Positions 1-6,006 of a stretch of DNA of 10,875 nt are shown piece by piece. Made by a program: the position numbers and the translations under genes. How positions within the stretch are numbered: the stretch's first letter is position 1; each line of letters begins with the position of its first letter. Below the pieces are notes generated by a model. The model made no database searches, was not told the origin of the DNA, and was given only the letters and a program-made list of their open reading frames with translations. The stretch spans positions 1 through 10,875 of the forward strand of contig JBBQRS010000139.1 in the NCBI GenBank assembly GCA_038214535.1, read 5' to 3'. Source of the stretch: JBBQRS01 sp038214535 (GTDB lineage Bacteria > Chloroflexota > Anaerolineae > CG2-30-64-16).

Positions 1-48
1 GTGGGGGCCGGTGTGCTCCCCGTGGTTGCCCAAAACAAACCCGCCTCC

Positions 49-82
49 ACCCCCCTTGTGTTGGGGGGTTTTCCCCTTTTTT
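49..82 (+). terminator. Probable Rho-independent terminator of an upstream gene
   Basis: Six C (50-55) pair with six G (63-68) across the seven-base loop TTGTGTT, with A49-T69 extending the stem. TTTT (69-72), CCCC and six T (77-82) follow. This fits an intrinsic terminator for a rightward gene ending left of the window. The T-tract is interrupted by four C, so it is not a textbook case. No coding sequence is seen in bases 1-147. Confidence 0.55.
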
Positions 83-147
83 ATCCCATGTTGGCGGCTC
101 ACCCCGCCACTACGAAGGGGATTGACATAACATAAAAGGAAGACACC

Positions 148-1134
148 ATGCCGGAGAAGATACAAGTCACGATTATCGGATTAAACCTGCTCGGCGCGTC
201 CGCGGGCATGGCGTTGCGCCGTCACGCGGATCGCGTCACCGTGATCGGGCACGACCGCAGCGCCGAGCTGTCGGCGAACGCGCGCAAGCTGGGCGCGGTG
301 GATAAGACCGAGTGGAACCTGCCCGCCGCAACGTCGGGGGCGGATCGCATCATCCTGGCGGTGCCGCTGGATGAAGTGAAGGACACGATGGCCGCCATGA
401 GCGAGAATCTCAAGCCGGGCTGCATCATCCTGGCGTTCAGCGATGTGATCGTTCCCGTCGGCGCGTGGGGCCGCGAGACCCTGCCACCGGACGTACACTT
501 GGTGGCGGGCCATCCGATCGTGATCGCCGACCTGAGCGATGCGCCGCAGGCTTCCCCCGACTTGTACAAGGATCGGGTCTTTGCGCTGGCTCCAGATGTT
601 TCCACGAGCGAGACGGCCGTGCAACTGGCGTCCGATCTGGTGACGGCGCTGGGTGCGCAGCCCTTCTTCGTGGATGCGCAGGAGCATGACGTGTTCACGG
701 CGTTGACGGAGGGTACCGCGTCCCTCATGGCCGCCGCATTGCTGGGGGTCGGGTCTAGCAGTCCAAACTGGCGTGACATGCGCCGGTTGGCGGCGGGCCA
801 GTTCTACAGCAGCAGCCTGATCATGCCGCCCACAGGCGGCGCGGCGGCTGCGGCGTCTCTTGCCAATCGCACGGCGGTGCTGCACTGGCTGGACGCGGTG
901 ACCGCGCAGTTGGACGCGTTGCGCAAGGCCGTCGCCGACGAAGATGAGGCCGCGCTGACGGCGCAACTCGACGAGGCGCTGGCGGCGCGCACGGGCTGGC
1001 TCGAGGCGTACCACAGCGGTCAGTGGGATCGAATGCCGATGCCGGAGCTGCCCACGGCGGGCGGCATGTTGCGGTCCATGATGGGCTTTGGTCGCCCGAA
1101 GCGCACGCCGCCCGCCGAACCCGGCAAGCGCTGA
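148..1134 (+). CDS. TyrA-like / prephenate dehydrogenase family NAD(P)-binding protein, divergent
   Basis: This 328-residue protein has an N-terminal Rossmann fold, with the dinucleotide loop GLNLLGAS at residues 11-18 and an acidic residue (D36, in GHDRS) where NAD-dependent enzymes bind the ribose. The order of a Rossmann domain followed by an alpha-helical domain matches the TyrA family, which oxidises prephenate or arogenate for tyrosine synthesis. The GHPI motif (121-124) matches the family's GSHPMAG region, and EHDVFTAL (169-176) matches the EHDxxxAL helix. However, the SHLPH motif that should follow directly is replaced by EGTAS, and the G of HPMAG is lost. True prephenate dehydrogenase activity is therefore doubtful; a related dehydrogenase or a binding role is possible. 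The ATG has a good ribosome-binding site, AAAGGAAG, at 135-142. The stop codon overlaps the next start by one base (TGATG), which suggests translational coupling. Confidence 0.75.
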   Translation: MPEKIQVTIIGLNLLGASAGMALRRHADRVTVIGHDRSAELSANARKLGAVDKTEWNLPAATSGADRIILAVPLDEVKDTMAAMSENLKPGCIILAFSDVIVPVGAWGRETLPPDVHLVAGHPIVIADLSDAPQASPDLYKDRVFALAPDVSTSETAVQLASDLVTALGAQPFFVDAQEHDVFTALTEGTASLMAAALLGVGSSSPNWRDMRRLAAGQFYSSSLIMPPTGGAAAAASLANRTAVLHWLDAVTAQLDALRKAVADEDEAALTAQLDEALAARTGWLEAYHSGQWDRMPMPELPTAGGMLRSMMGFGRPKRTPPAEPGKR

Positions 1135-1379
1135 TGCCCTACGTGTACATCGTGCGTTGCGCCGACGGTACGTACTACACGGGCTGGGCTGTGGATGTGG
1201 CGCGGCGCGTGGCGACGCATAACGCCGGCCGGGGGGCGCGCTACACCCAGACGCGCCGCCCCGTCACGCTGGTGTATCAGGAAGAGGCGGCGGATCGCGC
1301 GGCGGCTATGAAGCGCGAGGCGCGCATCAAGCGCTACACCCGGCAGCAAAAAGAACGCCTCGTGCGCGGCGCCGGTTAA
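1134..1379 (+). CDS. Small GIY-YIG domain protein (UPF0213 / YhbQ-like)
   Basis: This 81-residue protein is a single GIY-YIG nuclease domain. The first motif is VYIV (residues 4-7) and the second is YYTG (14-17). They are followed by the basic helix DVARRVATHN (21-30), the GRGARYT turn (32-38) and KREARIKRY (60-68), which carries the expected metal-binding glutamate, E62. Length and motif order match the stand-alone YhbQ/YazA/UPF0213 group; members are linked to DNA processing, but their cellular role is poorly defined. The frame is open further upstream, but this ATG overlaps the TyrA-like stop (TGATG) and puts the family's usual MxYVYIV start at the N terminus, so it is preferred. Translation is probably coupled to the upstream gene. 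Confidence 0.85.
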   Translation: MPYVYIVRCADGTYYTGWAVDVARRVATHNAGRGARYTQTRRPVTLVYQEEAADRAAAMKREARIKRYTRQQKERLVRGAG

Positions 1380-1400
1380 GCTTTCCCGCTAAGTTTCCCT

Positions 1401-1429
1401 GCGGAGTGCGCATCCTCAGATGCGCCGCG
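1401..1429 (+). repeat. REP-like hairpin repeat, family A (GGAG foot), copy 1
   Basis: The 29-base unit is identical to copy 2. It has a GCGGAG foot followed by a 7-bp hairpin, GCGCATC-CTCA-GATGCGC. It lies 21 bases after the GIY-YIG stop. A 10-base tandem duplication (GCGGCTAATT twice, 1427-1446) begins at its right end. Confidence 0.8.
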
Positions 1430-1482
1430 GCTAATTGCGGCTAATTTCACCGTCGCTCCCGCTCGCACCGGTCATCTGCCCA

Positions 1483-1513
1483 CCGCGGAGTGCGCATCCT
1501 CAGATGCGCCGCG
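1483..1513 (+). repeat. REP-like hairpin repeat, family A (GGAG foot), copy 2
   Basis: Bases 1485-1513 are identical to copy 1 over 29 bases. Bases 1483-1509 are identical to the reverse complement of copy 3 over 27 bases. The GCGCATC/GATGCGC stem with CTCA loop is kept. Copies 2 and 3 face each other across the terminator. Confidence 0.8.
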
Positions 1514-1537
1514 ATACGTACACGACAATGCAAAACA

Positions 1538-1566
1538 AAAGGCCCCGGTAGATTCCGGGGCCTTTG
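1538..1566. terminator. Bidirectional Rho-independent terminator
   Basis: A perfect 8-bp stem, GGCCCCGG (1541-1548) with CCGGGGCC (1555-1562), has loop TAGATT and is extended by three A-T pairs. Read leftward, the stem is followed by TTTTGTTTTG, a good U-tract for ending the CNB-domain gene whose stop is at 1626. Read rightward, TTTGTCTATT follows, a weaker tract that may end the TyrA-like/GIY-YIG transcript. The position between two convergent units fits use from both sides. Confidence 0.85.
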
Positions 1567-1585
1567 TCTATTCTATGTCTGCAAC

Positions 1586-1612
1586 GCGCATCTGAGGATG
1601 CGCACTCCGCGG
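1586..1612 (-). repeat. REP-like hairpin repeat, family A (GGAG foot), copy 3, inverted
   Basis: The reverse complement reads CCGCGGAGTGCGCATC then CTCAGATGCGC, identical to copy 2 over 27 bases. It lies in the 3' region of the leftward CNB-domain gene, between its stop (1626) and the terminator. It therefore forms an inverted pair with copy 2 across the terminator. Confidence 0.8.
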
Positions 1613-1625
1613 GAAAACCAATCGG

Positions 1626-3416
1626 TCAGGACGTGCGCTGGAAAACCAGTTTCCAGGAGTTATGGAACAGCGTATTCCCGCCGCCGCCGTCCGAACATTC
1701 GGCCTCGTCGGTGAAGTTGGAATGCACCGGCTGCGCGATATCCGTGCTGGTGGGGTTCTGCCCGTCTTCCGTCACGTACACGGCATATTCGGCGAACTTC
1801 CACAGCACGAACTCGGCCTTGCCCGGCCCCTTCGTGCCCGAGACCATCTTATCCAGCACGTTGCCGATCTGATCGCGTGACGTCTGCACCAGTGTCACGC
1901 CGTCAAGCGGATTCCCGGCGGCGTCAATGACGTCAATGAACGCGTGGTGGTTGCCTTTGTTCTCACATGGCGTGAGGCGGCGCACCTCCACCAGCTTGTA
2001 GAGCACGGTTGGCGCGGCCGGTGCAGCCTGAACCGCGGCTGCGACGGCGACCGGGGCAGCTTCCTGCGCGGCGGGCTGTGCTTCGGGCGCGGGCGCGGCC
2101 TTGCGGACGACCGGCGGAGGCAGCGGCGTCGAGGTCGGCGGAACCGGCGTCTCGGTCGGCGTGAAGGTCGCCGTCGGGATCGGCGTCTCGGTCGGCGTGG
2201 CCGTCGGCGTGAAGGTTGGCGTCGGCATCGGCGTCTCGGTGGGCCACGGCGTGTAAGTCGGCGTGGTCTGCACCGGCAAATCCGCGGCCAGCGCCAGCAG
2301 CACGACCTGGCTGCGCACGTCGGGCCGCTGGCGGGCAGAATCCATCGCCCGCGATGCGGGGTTGTTCTGCCGCATACTGAGGATGGCCAGCGGGGTGGCA
2401 ATGCCGATCAGCCAGATCAGCAGCAGGATCAGCGCCACCAGCCGGATCTTTGCGCCCGTCGTGGCCGCGCCCCACCATGAGGTGGCCGAACCCGCGGCTT
2501 TGTCAACGGTGACAGCCGCCGCGCTGGGCGGCGCGACCGGCGCGGCGCGGCGCGGGGCCGGCGCACTCGGCGCTGCCGCGCGGGCCGAGGTCTGCATGAC
2601 CGGTGCAGCCGCGACGACTGCGGCAGCGGCCGGCGCGCCCACGCGCAACCGGCGGCTGAGCGCACGGCTCAGGTTCAGGGTGAGGCTGGGATATTTGAAC
2701 GCCAGCTCTTCGAAGTCTGCACGGTTCATCACCCAGATCGTCGAGGCGACCTGCGCAATGGCATCGGTGGCGTGGAGGTCGCCGGAGAGCAGCGAACCTT
2801 CACCGAAGAACTCGCCCTCGCCGACGGTCCCCGTCACCAGTCCGCCGGCTTGCAGCGAAACCTGCCCGTCCTCGATGATGTAGAGCGCCTCGCCCGGCGT
2901 GCCCTCGCGATAGATGGCCTGCCCGGCGGCGAAGTCTTGCGTGGTCAGATGCCCGGCCACTTCCTGAATCTGCTCGGAGGTCATCCCGCTGAGCAACCCC
3001 AGCCGCTTCAGATGCCGTTCCGCGGTCTGCTCGACGCTCATGCCGGCGGCCAGCATCAGCTTGCGCCCCATGTCGGGGTACTTCTCGATCACCCCCGCCA
3101 GACTGTCCGCGCTGAGCGTCCATAGCGCCGAATCCGTGGCGGCCTCTGCGGTCAGGCTGTAAGGGCGACCCGCCAACACGTCGGCGTCGCCGAACAGCGC
3201 CCCCTGGTCGAGATTCGCGACCACGGTGTCCTCGCCTGCCAGCAGCCGCACGCGCCCCGAACCGACGAAGTACATGTCTCTTGCGGGCTGGCCCTGGGCG
3301 TAGATGACGGTCCCCGCGGCCACGGCGCGCAACGCCATGCGGTCGGCGAGCGCCGCGCGCTGCTCGTCCGGCAGGTCGGCGAACAGCGACGCATTATCTA
3401 TCATGGATGCTTTCAC
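1626..3416 (-). CDS. Tandem CNB-domain membrane protein with Thr-Pro linker and novel C-terminal domain
   Basis: This 596-residue protein has five parts. Two cyclic-nucleotide-binding-like domains occupy about residues 10-125 and 140-258 (phosphate-cassette regions DQGALFGDADVLAGR at 70-84 and GEFFGEGSLL at 201-210). An Ala-Pro-rich linker covers 261-310. One transmembrane helix lies at about 324-347 and a Thr-Pro-rich linker at 384-435. An unrecognised domain occupies 472-596, with C484 and C574. With GAKIR before the helix, the CNB domains should be cytoplasmic and the C terminus outside. The second CNB domain keeps FGE but has LHATDAI in place of the usual R[TS]A segment; the first has FGD for FGE. 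cAMP binding is therefore uncertain and a structural or other-ligand role is possible. No DNA-binding or enzyme domain is seen. The C-terminal domain is shared with the lipoprotein transcribed just before it. The GTG start is chosen for its AAGGAG site; the ATG five codons later is too far from it. Confidence 0.85.
   Translation of the reverse strand: MKASMIDNASLFADLPDEQRAALADRMALRAVAAGTVIYAQGQPARDMYFVGSGRVRLLAGEDTVVANLDQGALFGDADVLAGRPYSLTAEAATDSALWTLSADSLAGVIEKYPDMGRKLMLAAGMSVEQTAERHLKRLGLLSGMTSEQIQEVAGHLTTQDFAAGQAIYREGTPGEALYIIEDGQVSLQAGGLVTGTVGEGEFFGEGSLLSGDLHATDAIAQVASTIWVMNRADFEELAFKYPSLTLNLSRALSRRLRVGAPAAAAVVAAAPVMQTSARAAAPSAPAPRRAAPVAPPSAAAVTVDKAAGSATSWWGAATTGAKIRLVALILLLIWLIGIATPLAILSMRQNNPASRAMDSARQRPDVRSQVVLLALAADLPVQTTPTYTPWPTETPMPTPTFTPTATPTETPIPTATFTPTETPVPPTSTPLPPPVVRKAAPAPEAQPAAQEAAPVAVAAAVQAAPAAPTVLYKLVEVRRLTPCENKGNHHAFIDVIDAAGNPLDGVTLVQTSRDQIGNVLDKMVSGTKGPGKAEFVLWKFAEYAVYVTEDGQNPTSTDIAQPVHSNFTDEAECSDGGGGNTLFHNSWKLVFQRTS
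2143..2262 (-). repeat. Coding low-complexity repeat (ETPxPT units)
   Basis: This is the DNA behind the Thr-Pro linker of the CNB-domain protein. The core GGCGTCTCGGT (plus strand) recurs at 2146, 2182 and 2230, spaced 36 and 48 bases apart, so the frame is always kept. It encodes units such as TETPMPTPTFTPTATP. Such linkers usually span the cell wall or envelope as extended, possibly glycosylated stalks; that role is inferred here. The repeats could expand or contract by slippage in 12-base steps. Confidence 0.7.
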
Positions 3417-3423
3417 AAACTCA

Positions 3424-3429
3424 CTCCTT
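3424..3429 (-). promoter_or_regulatory. Ribosome-binding site that sets the GTG start of the CNB-domain gene
   Basis: Read leftward, AAGGAG (3429-3424) lies seven bases before GTG at 3416-3414. The first ATG in frame (3404-3402) is 19 bases away, too far for this site. The GTG is therefore the likely start. Confidence 0.7.
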
Positions 3430-3508
3430 GCAGATCAGCACTACGCCGGGCCTGTGTTCCCGGTTCAACCGCTGTGCTGCCCGAGCGAAACATTCTAGCT
3501 TTGCTAGC

Positions 3509-4780
3509 TCAGTACGTCCTCTGGAAGACAACGTCGTAAACGTAATGGCTGTTCGGCATGTAACGGAAATCGCGGGCGGTCCAGCCGGCCTGGCAACTGT
3601 CAACGTCGTGATAGCTGCAATTGCAGTATCCTGCATCCAGGAACAGGTCCCAATCGGGCAGGTTGGCGCTCATGCCGCGGGTTTGCGGGCTGAGCGGGTT
3701 GTTGTTCTCGTCCACCACCTCGACCTGGCCGCCGCCGTTCATGTAGATATCGTAATCTACCATGCCCGGACCTTTTTCACCGGACACGTGGATGATCCCG
3801 GTGAACACCTCGCGGATGCGCACGCCGTCAATCGGCGCGCCGCCCGCATCCACGACTTGCACGAAGATGTTATGCTCGCCGCCGCCGCATTGCTGCGCGT
3901 CCTGGCCCAACGGCCGCACCCGCACGCTCTTCACCACGTAGGCGGTGGATGCTTGAGGCGGCGGCGCGACGGCGGCCGGGGGCTGCGTCGGCTGGGCGGG
4001 CGCGGCGGTCGGGGCCGGTCGGGGCGTGGGCGCGGTCGGGATATTCTTCGCTACGGCCACCGTATCGAGCGCCCCCACGATCTTCACCACCGTCCCGGCG
4101 ACCCAGGCTTGCCCGTCCCAATCCAGTTGCCACCAGTCGCCGCTGGCGTTCCTCCCGATAATATCGGTTTCTTGCCCGCTGCGCAACTTTCCGATCACCG
4201 GATATTGCTTGCCGGGGCCGCCGCGCAGGTTCACGTCAGCCTCGGCGACCGCGCGCGGCATATTCGGCGTGGCCGTCTCGGTCGGCGCGGCCGTCGCCTG
4301 GGGCGTCGCCGTGGCCGGGATTTCCGTCGCCGTGGGGCTTTCGGTGGGCGTCAGGGTTGCTTGCGGCGTGGCGGTCGGCGGGGGCAGCGGACTCGCGGTC
4401 GAAGTGGGCGCGTCCGTGGGTCGCAGATAGGCCAGTATCCGCGGGCTTGTCGTCCCCAGGTCTGAGGCCAGCCGGGCCAGCGCGTTCTGATTCGGTTGCC
4501 CCTGCGAGATCGCGTCTTCAGCCAGGCTGGCGACCAGTTGCGCGGCGTTCGGCAGCTTCAGCGCGGTCAAGGCGGCCTGCGCCGTCGCCAGGTCGCCGCT
4601 CGCCGAGTATTGCGTCGCGATTTCGCCGATGGCGGCCGCAGGGTCGCGGTCGCGGCCCGCGCCGAGGCGCGCACAACCGACCAGAGAGAACGCGATGAGG
4701 CTCAACAAGATCAACGGCAGGACGCGCGAAGAAATACGGGCGCTGCGGGGTCCACGGGATATGGAGTGGTTTTCAAACAT
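3509..4780 (-). CDS. SH3-domain lipoprotein with Thr-Pro linker and the shared novel C-terminal domain
   Basis: Counted from ATG 4780 the protein has 423 residues. A basic N-region and hydrophobic stretch (about 20-34) end in the lipobox LVGC with C36, so it is probably a secreted lipoprotein. Residues 42-110 are helical and Ala-rich. A Thr-Pro linker covers 112-164. A bacterial SH3-like domain covers about 168-228 (VNLRGGPGKQYPVIGKL at 173-189, then GDWWQLDWDGQAWVAG at 204-219), a fold often tied to cell-wall or ligand binding. A second Pro-rich linker covers 239-268. The domain at 270-423 resembles the C terminus of the CNB-domain protein: C-x-G-x-H/N, VVDAGGAPIDGV, GEKGPG, NNNP and the ending VVFQRTY. 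It carries extra cysteines at 376, 378 and 386. The frame also opens at GTG 4801 (430 residues), but neither start has a clear ribosome-binding site; ATG gives a shorter signal peptide. The stop lies 92 bases before the CNB gene on the same strand, so cotranscription is plausible. Confidence 0.8.
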   Translation of the reverse strand: MFENHSISRGPRSARISSRVLPLILLSLIAFSLVGCARLGAGRDRDPAAAIGEIATQYSASGDLATAQAALTALKLPNAAQLVASLAEDAISQGQPNQNALARLASDLGTTSPRILAYLRPTDAPTSTASPLPPPTATPQATLTPTESPTATEIPATATPQATAAPTETATPNMPRAVAEADVNLRGGPGKQYPVIGKLRSGQETDIIGRNASGDWWQLDWDGQAWVAGTVVKIVGALDTVAVAKNIPTAPTPRPAPTAAPAQPTQPPAAVAPPPQASTAYVVKSVRVRPLGQDAQQCGGGEHNIFVQVVDAGGAPIDGVRIREVFTGIIHVSGEKGPGMVDYDIYMNGGGQVEVVDENNNPLSPQTRGMSANLPDWDLFLDAGYCNCSYHDVDSCQAGWTARDFRYMPNSHYVYDVVFQRTY

Positions 4781-4921
4781 AAAGTAATGGCTTGGTATCA
4801 CAGTGAGGGCGCCGACGCCTGCTAAACCCGGGTCGTAACCCGAGCGTAAGCACGCCGACGCGCGTCCCCCTGTTTGTAACCTTTTTTTGGATTGTTACCC
4901 ATGTATCAAGCGAGCATAGCT

Positions 4922-4951
4922 TTGGCCGGATGATATGATCGCTGATATAAT
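4922..4951 (+). promoter_or_regulatory. Possible rightward sigma-70-type promoter
   Basis: TTGGCC (4922-4927, four matches to TTGACA) is followed after 18 bases by a perfect TATAAT (4946-4951). The next rightward gene is the ECF sigma factor at 5233, so a transcript from here would have a leader of about 275 bases crossing the repeats and running antisense to the tRNA-Leu gene. The -35 match is weak and the region is locally AT-rich, so this is tentative. Confidence 0.35.
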
Positions 4952-4980
4952 GCCGGATCACATGGGTCGCGCCGGAATTT

Positions 4981-5001
4981 GTAGTTTAGCCCCTTGTGGG
5001 C
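4981..5001 (+). repeat. REP-like hairpin repeat, family B (GTAG foot), copy 1
   Basis: The 21-base unit has the foot GTAGTTTA and a 4-bp hairpin, GCCC-CTTGT-GGGC. It matches copy 2 at 20 of 21 bases; the one difference is in the loop. GGAATTT precedes it, similar to the GGAATC before copy 2. Confidence 0.75.
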
Positions 5002-5013
5002 ACCGTCGGAATC

Positions 5014-5034
5014 GTAGTTTAGCCCCTCGTGGGC
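5014..5034 (+). repeat. REP-like hairpin repeat, family B (GTAG foot), copy 2
   Basis: It has the same GTAGTTTA foot and GCCC/GGGC stem as copy 1, with loop CTCGT. It lies 12 bases after copy 1 in the same orientation and 9 bases before inverted copy 3. Confidence 0.75.
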
Positions 5035-5043
5035 GTTCGCGAC

Positions 5044-5064
5044 GGGCACAAGGCCCTAAACTGC
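5044..5064 (-). repeat. REP-like hairpin repeat, family B, copy 3, inverted, with swapped stem
   Basis: Read on the minus strand it has the foot GCAGTTTA and the hairpin GGGC-CTTGT-GCCC. The loop is the same as in copy 1 but the two stem arms are exchanged (GCCC/GGGC becomes GGGC/GCCC), so pairing is kept while sequence changes. It lies just downstream of the leftward tRNA gene. Confidence 0.7.
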
Positions 5065-5085
5065 GAATTTTGGGAAGATACTCAG

Positions 5086-5168
5086 TGCCGAAGGTGGGAA
5101 TCGAACCCACATGGGGCAACCCCCAATGGTGTTTGAGACCATCGCGTCTACCTTTCCGCCACTTCGGC
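5086..5168 (-). tRNA. tRNA-Leu, anticodon CAA
   Basis: On the minus strand an 83-base cloverleaf can be drawn. The acceptor stem is GCCGAAG (from 5168) paired with CTTCGGC. The anticodon stem ATGGT/ACCAT has loop CTCAAAC, giving anticodon CAA at 5135-5133, which reads UUG. The long class II variable arm (TGGGG-GTTG-CCCCA) is typical of leucine tRNAs. The T arm is GTGGG-TTCGATT-CCCAC. The discriminator is A, as expected for Leu. The next bases are CTG, so CCA is not encoded and must be added by a nucleotidyltransferase. Confidence 0.97.
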
Positions 5169-5182
5169 ACGTGCAAGCAATC

Positions 5183-5211
5183 AGTATACGCGACTCTGGG
5201 CCGTCCGTCAA
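5183..5211 (-). promoter_or_regulatory. Sigma-70-type promoter of tRNA-Leu
   Basis: Read leftward, the -35 is TTGACG (5211-5206) and the -10 is TATACT (5188-5183), five of six matches each, separated by exactly 17 bases. The -10 lies 14 bases before the mature tRNA 5' end at 5168, which allows a start a few bases upstream of the tRNA and a short 5' leader for RNase P. Confidence 0.8.
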
Positions 5212-5232
5212 GTTCAACCCATCACAGGCTGA

Positions 5233-5976
5233 ATGTTCACATTACAGGCGATTGCAGGATCAGGTTTCTTCCGACAGGCCGTCGCGGTCTGGCCGGAGCT
5301 TTTGCGCGCCCGCCTGCTGCGCGCAACTTCGTATGACGGCGGCTGGGGCGAAGGGCCGTCGTCGTCGCGCGGCCCGCAATTCGATGAGGCCGCGCTGATC
5401 GCCGCCGCGCAACGCGGCCACCTCCCCGCCTTCAACCAGCTCATCCTCCACTATCAGGGCATCGCCTACAACGTCGCCTACCGGGTGATGGGCGACGGCG
5501 ACTCGGCCTCCGACGCGACGCAGGACGCCTTCATCAAAGCCTACCAGCGCATCGACCAGTACCGCGGCGGCTCCTTCAAGGCGTGGGTGCTGCGCATTGT
5601 CACCAACACCTGTTACGACGCGCTGCGCTCGCAGAAGCGCCGCCCCACCAGCTCACTCGACGGCGACGACTCGGATAGCGAGGAGATGGATTCGGAGCAC
5701 GACGCGCGGCTGATTGACGCCGCCGAACGCCCCGAAGCCTTCGTGATGCGCCGCGAGTTGGCAGGCATGATCCAGGCGGCCATCGAGCAGTTGCCCGACG
5801 ACCAGCGGGTGACGCTGGTGCTCGCGGACATCGAGGGTTTGGACTATCAGGAGATCGCCGAGGCCACCGGCGTGGCGCTGGGAACCGTCAAATCGCGGCT
5901 CAGCCGGGCGCGCGCGAAAGTGCGCGACCTGCTCATGGAGCACAAGGAACTTTTGCCCGCGCAATACCGTCTCTAG
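5233..5976 (+). CDS. ECF-family RNA polymerase sigma factor
   Basis: This 247-residue protein has the two sigma regions of the extracytoplasmic-function group. Sigma region 2 lies at about 61-125 (YNVAYRVMGDGDSASDATQDAFIKAY, 79-104 in part, then RIVTNTCYDALR). Sigma region 4 lies at about 172-228, with IEQLPDDQRVTLVL, the helix-turn-helix DYQEIAEATGVALGTVKSRL and the ending SRARAKVRDLL. A variable acidic segment (133-156) joins them. Region 3 is absent, as expected. It directs RNA polymerase to a small regulon and is normally held by its anti-sigma factor, which is probably the next gene, 30 bases on. The first 48 residues precede the conserved core and lack a family match; the ATG has no strong ribosome-binding site, so the true start could lie further in. 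No ECF-type autoregulatory promoter could be placed with confidence. Confidence 0.9.
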   Translation: MFTLQAIAGSGFFRQAVAVWPELLRARLLRATSYDGGWGEGPSSSRGPQFDEAALIAAAQRGHLPAFNQLILHYQGIAYNVAYRVMGDGDSASDATQDAFIKAYQRIDQYRGGSFKAWVLRIVTNTCYDALRSQKRRPTSSLDGDDSDSEEMDSEHDARLIDAAERPEAFVMRRELAGMIQAAIEQLPDDQRVTLVLADIEGLDYQEIAEATGVALGTVKSRLSRARAKVRDLLMEHKELLPAQYRL

Positions 5977-6006
5977 AGCATCCTGGATGAAGATGAGAAA
6001 CTATTA

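Larger units (their letters stand above)
4781..5085. other. Non-coding stretch between lipoprotein gene and tRNA-Leu
   Basis: No convincing gene is present. The left half is the upstream region of the leftward lipoprotein gene. It has a seven-T run (4882-4888) flanked by the inverted pair GTAAC (4876-4880) and GTTAC (4894-4898), but no convincing leftward promoter could be placed. The segment GCCGGAT-N3-ATG occurs twice as direct repeats (4925-4937 and 4952-4964) around a TATAAT. The right half holds three REP-like hairpins, listed separately. Confidence 0.6.

Noticed and set aside
122..127. TTGACA just before the TyrA-like gene as a promoter -35
   Set aside because: Its -10 would fall at or inside the start codon at 148, and the gene has its own ribosome-binding site, so a leaderless start is unlikely.
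1401..1612. Repeats read as a CRISPR array
   Set aside because: There are only three copies, one inverted, with unequal spacing (about 54 and 72 bases) and no cas genes; a REP-like element fits better.
3495..3507. CTAGC-TTT-GCTAG inverted repeat after the lipoprotein stop as a terminator
   Set aside because: The stem is only 5 bp and AT-containing, with no T-tract on the leftward strand.
3407..4465. Long plus-strand open frame opposite the lipoprotein gene
   Set aside because: It is antisense to a gene with a lipobox, SH3 domain and paralogous C terminus; its Arg/Gly-rich sequence is typical of a GC-rich shadow frame.
4798..4806. TCACAGTGA palindrome at the lipoprotein start as a CRP-type site
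   Set aside because: The half-sites lack the six-base spacer of a CRP operator; a nine-base palindrome is expected by chance at this scale.
5041..5085. Intrinsic terminator for tRNA-Leu downstream of 5086
   Set aside because: The nearest hairpin is REP-like copy 3, which has no T-tract on the leftward strand.
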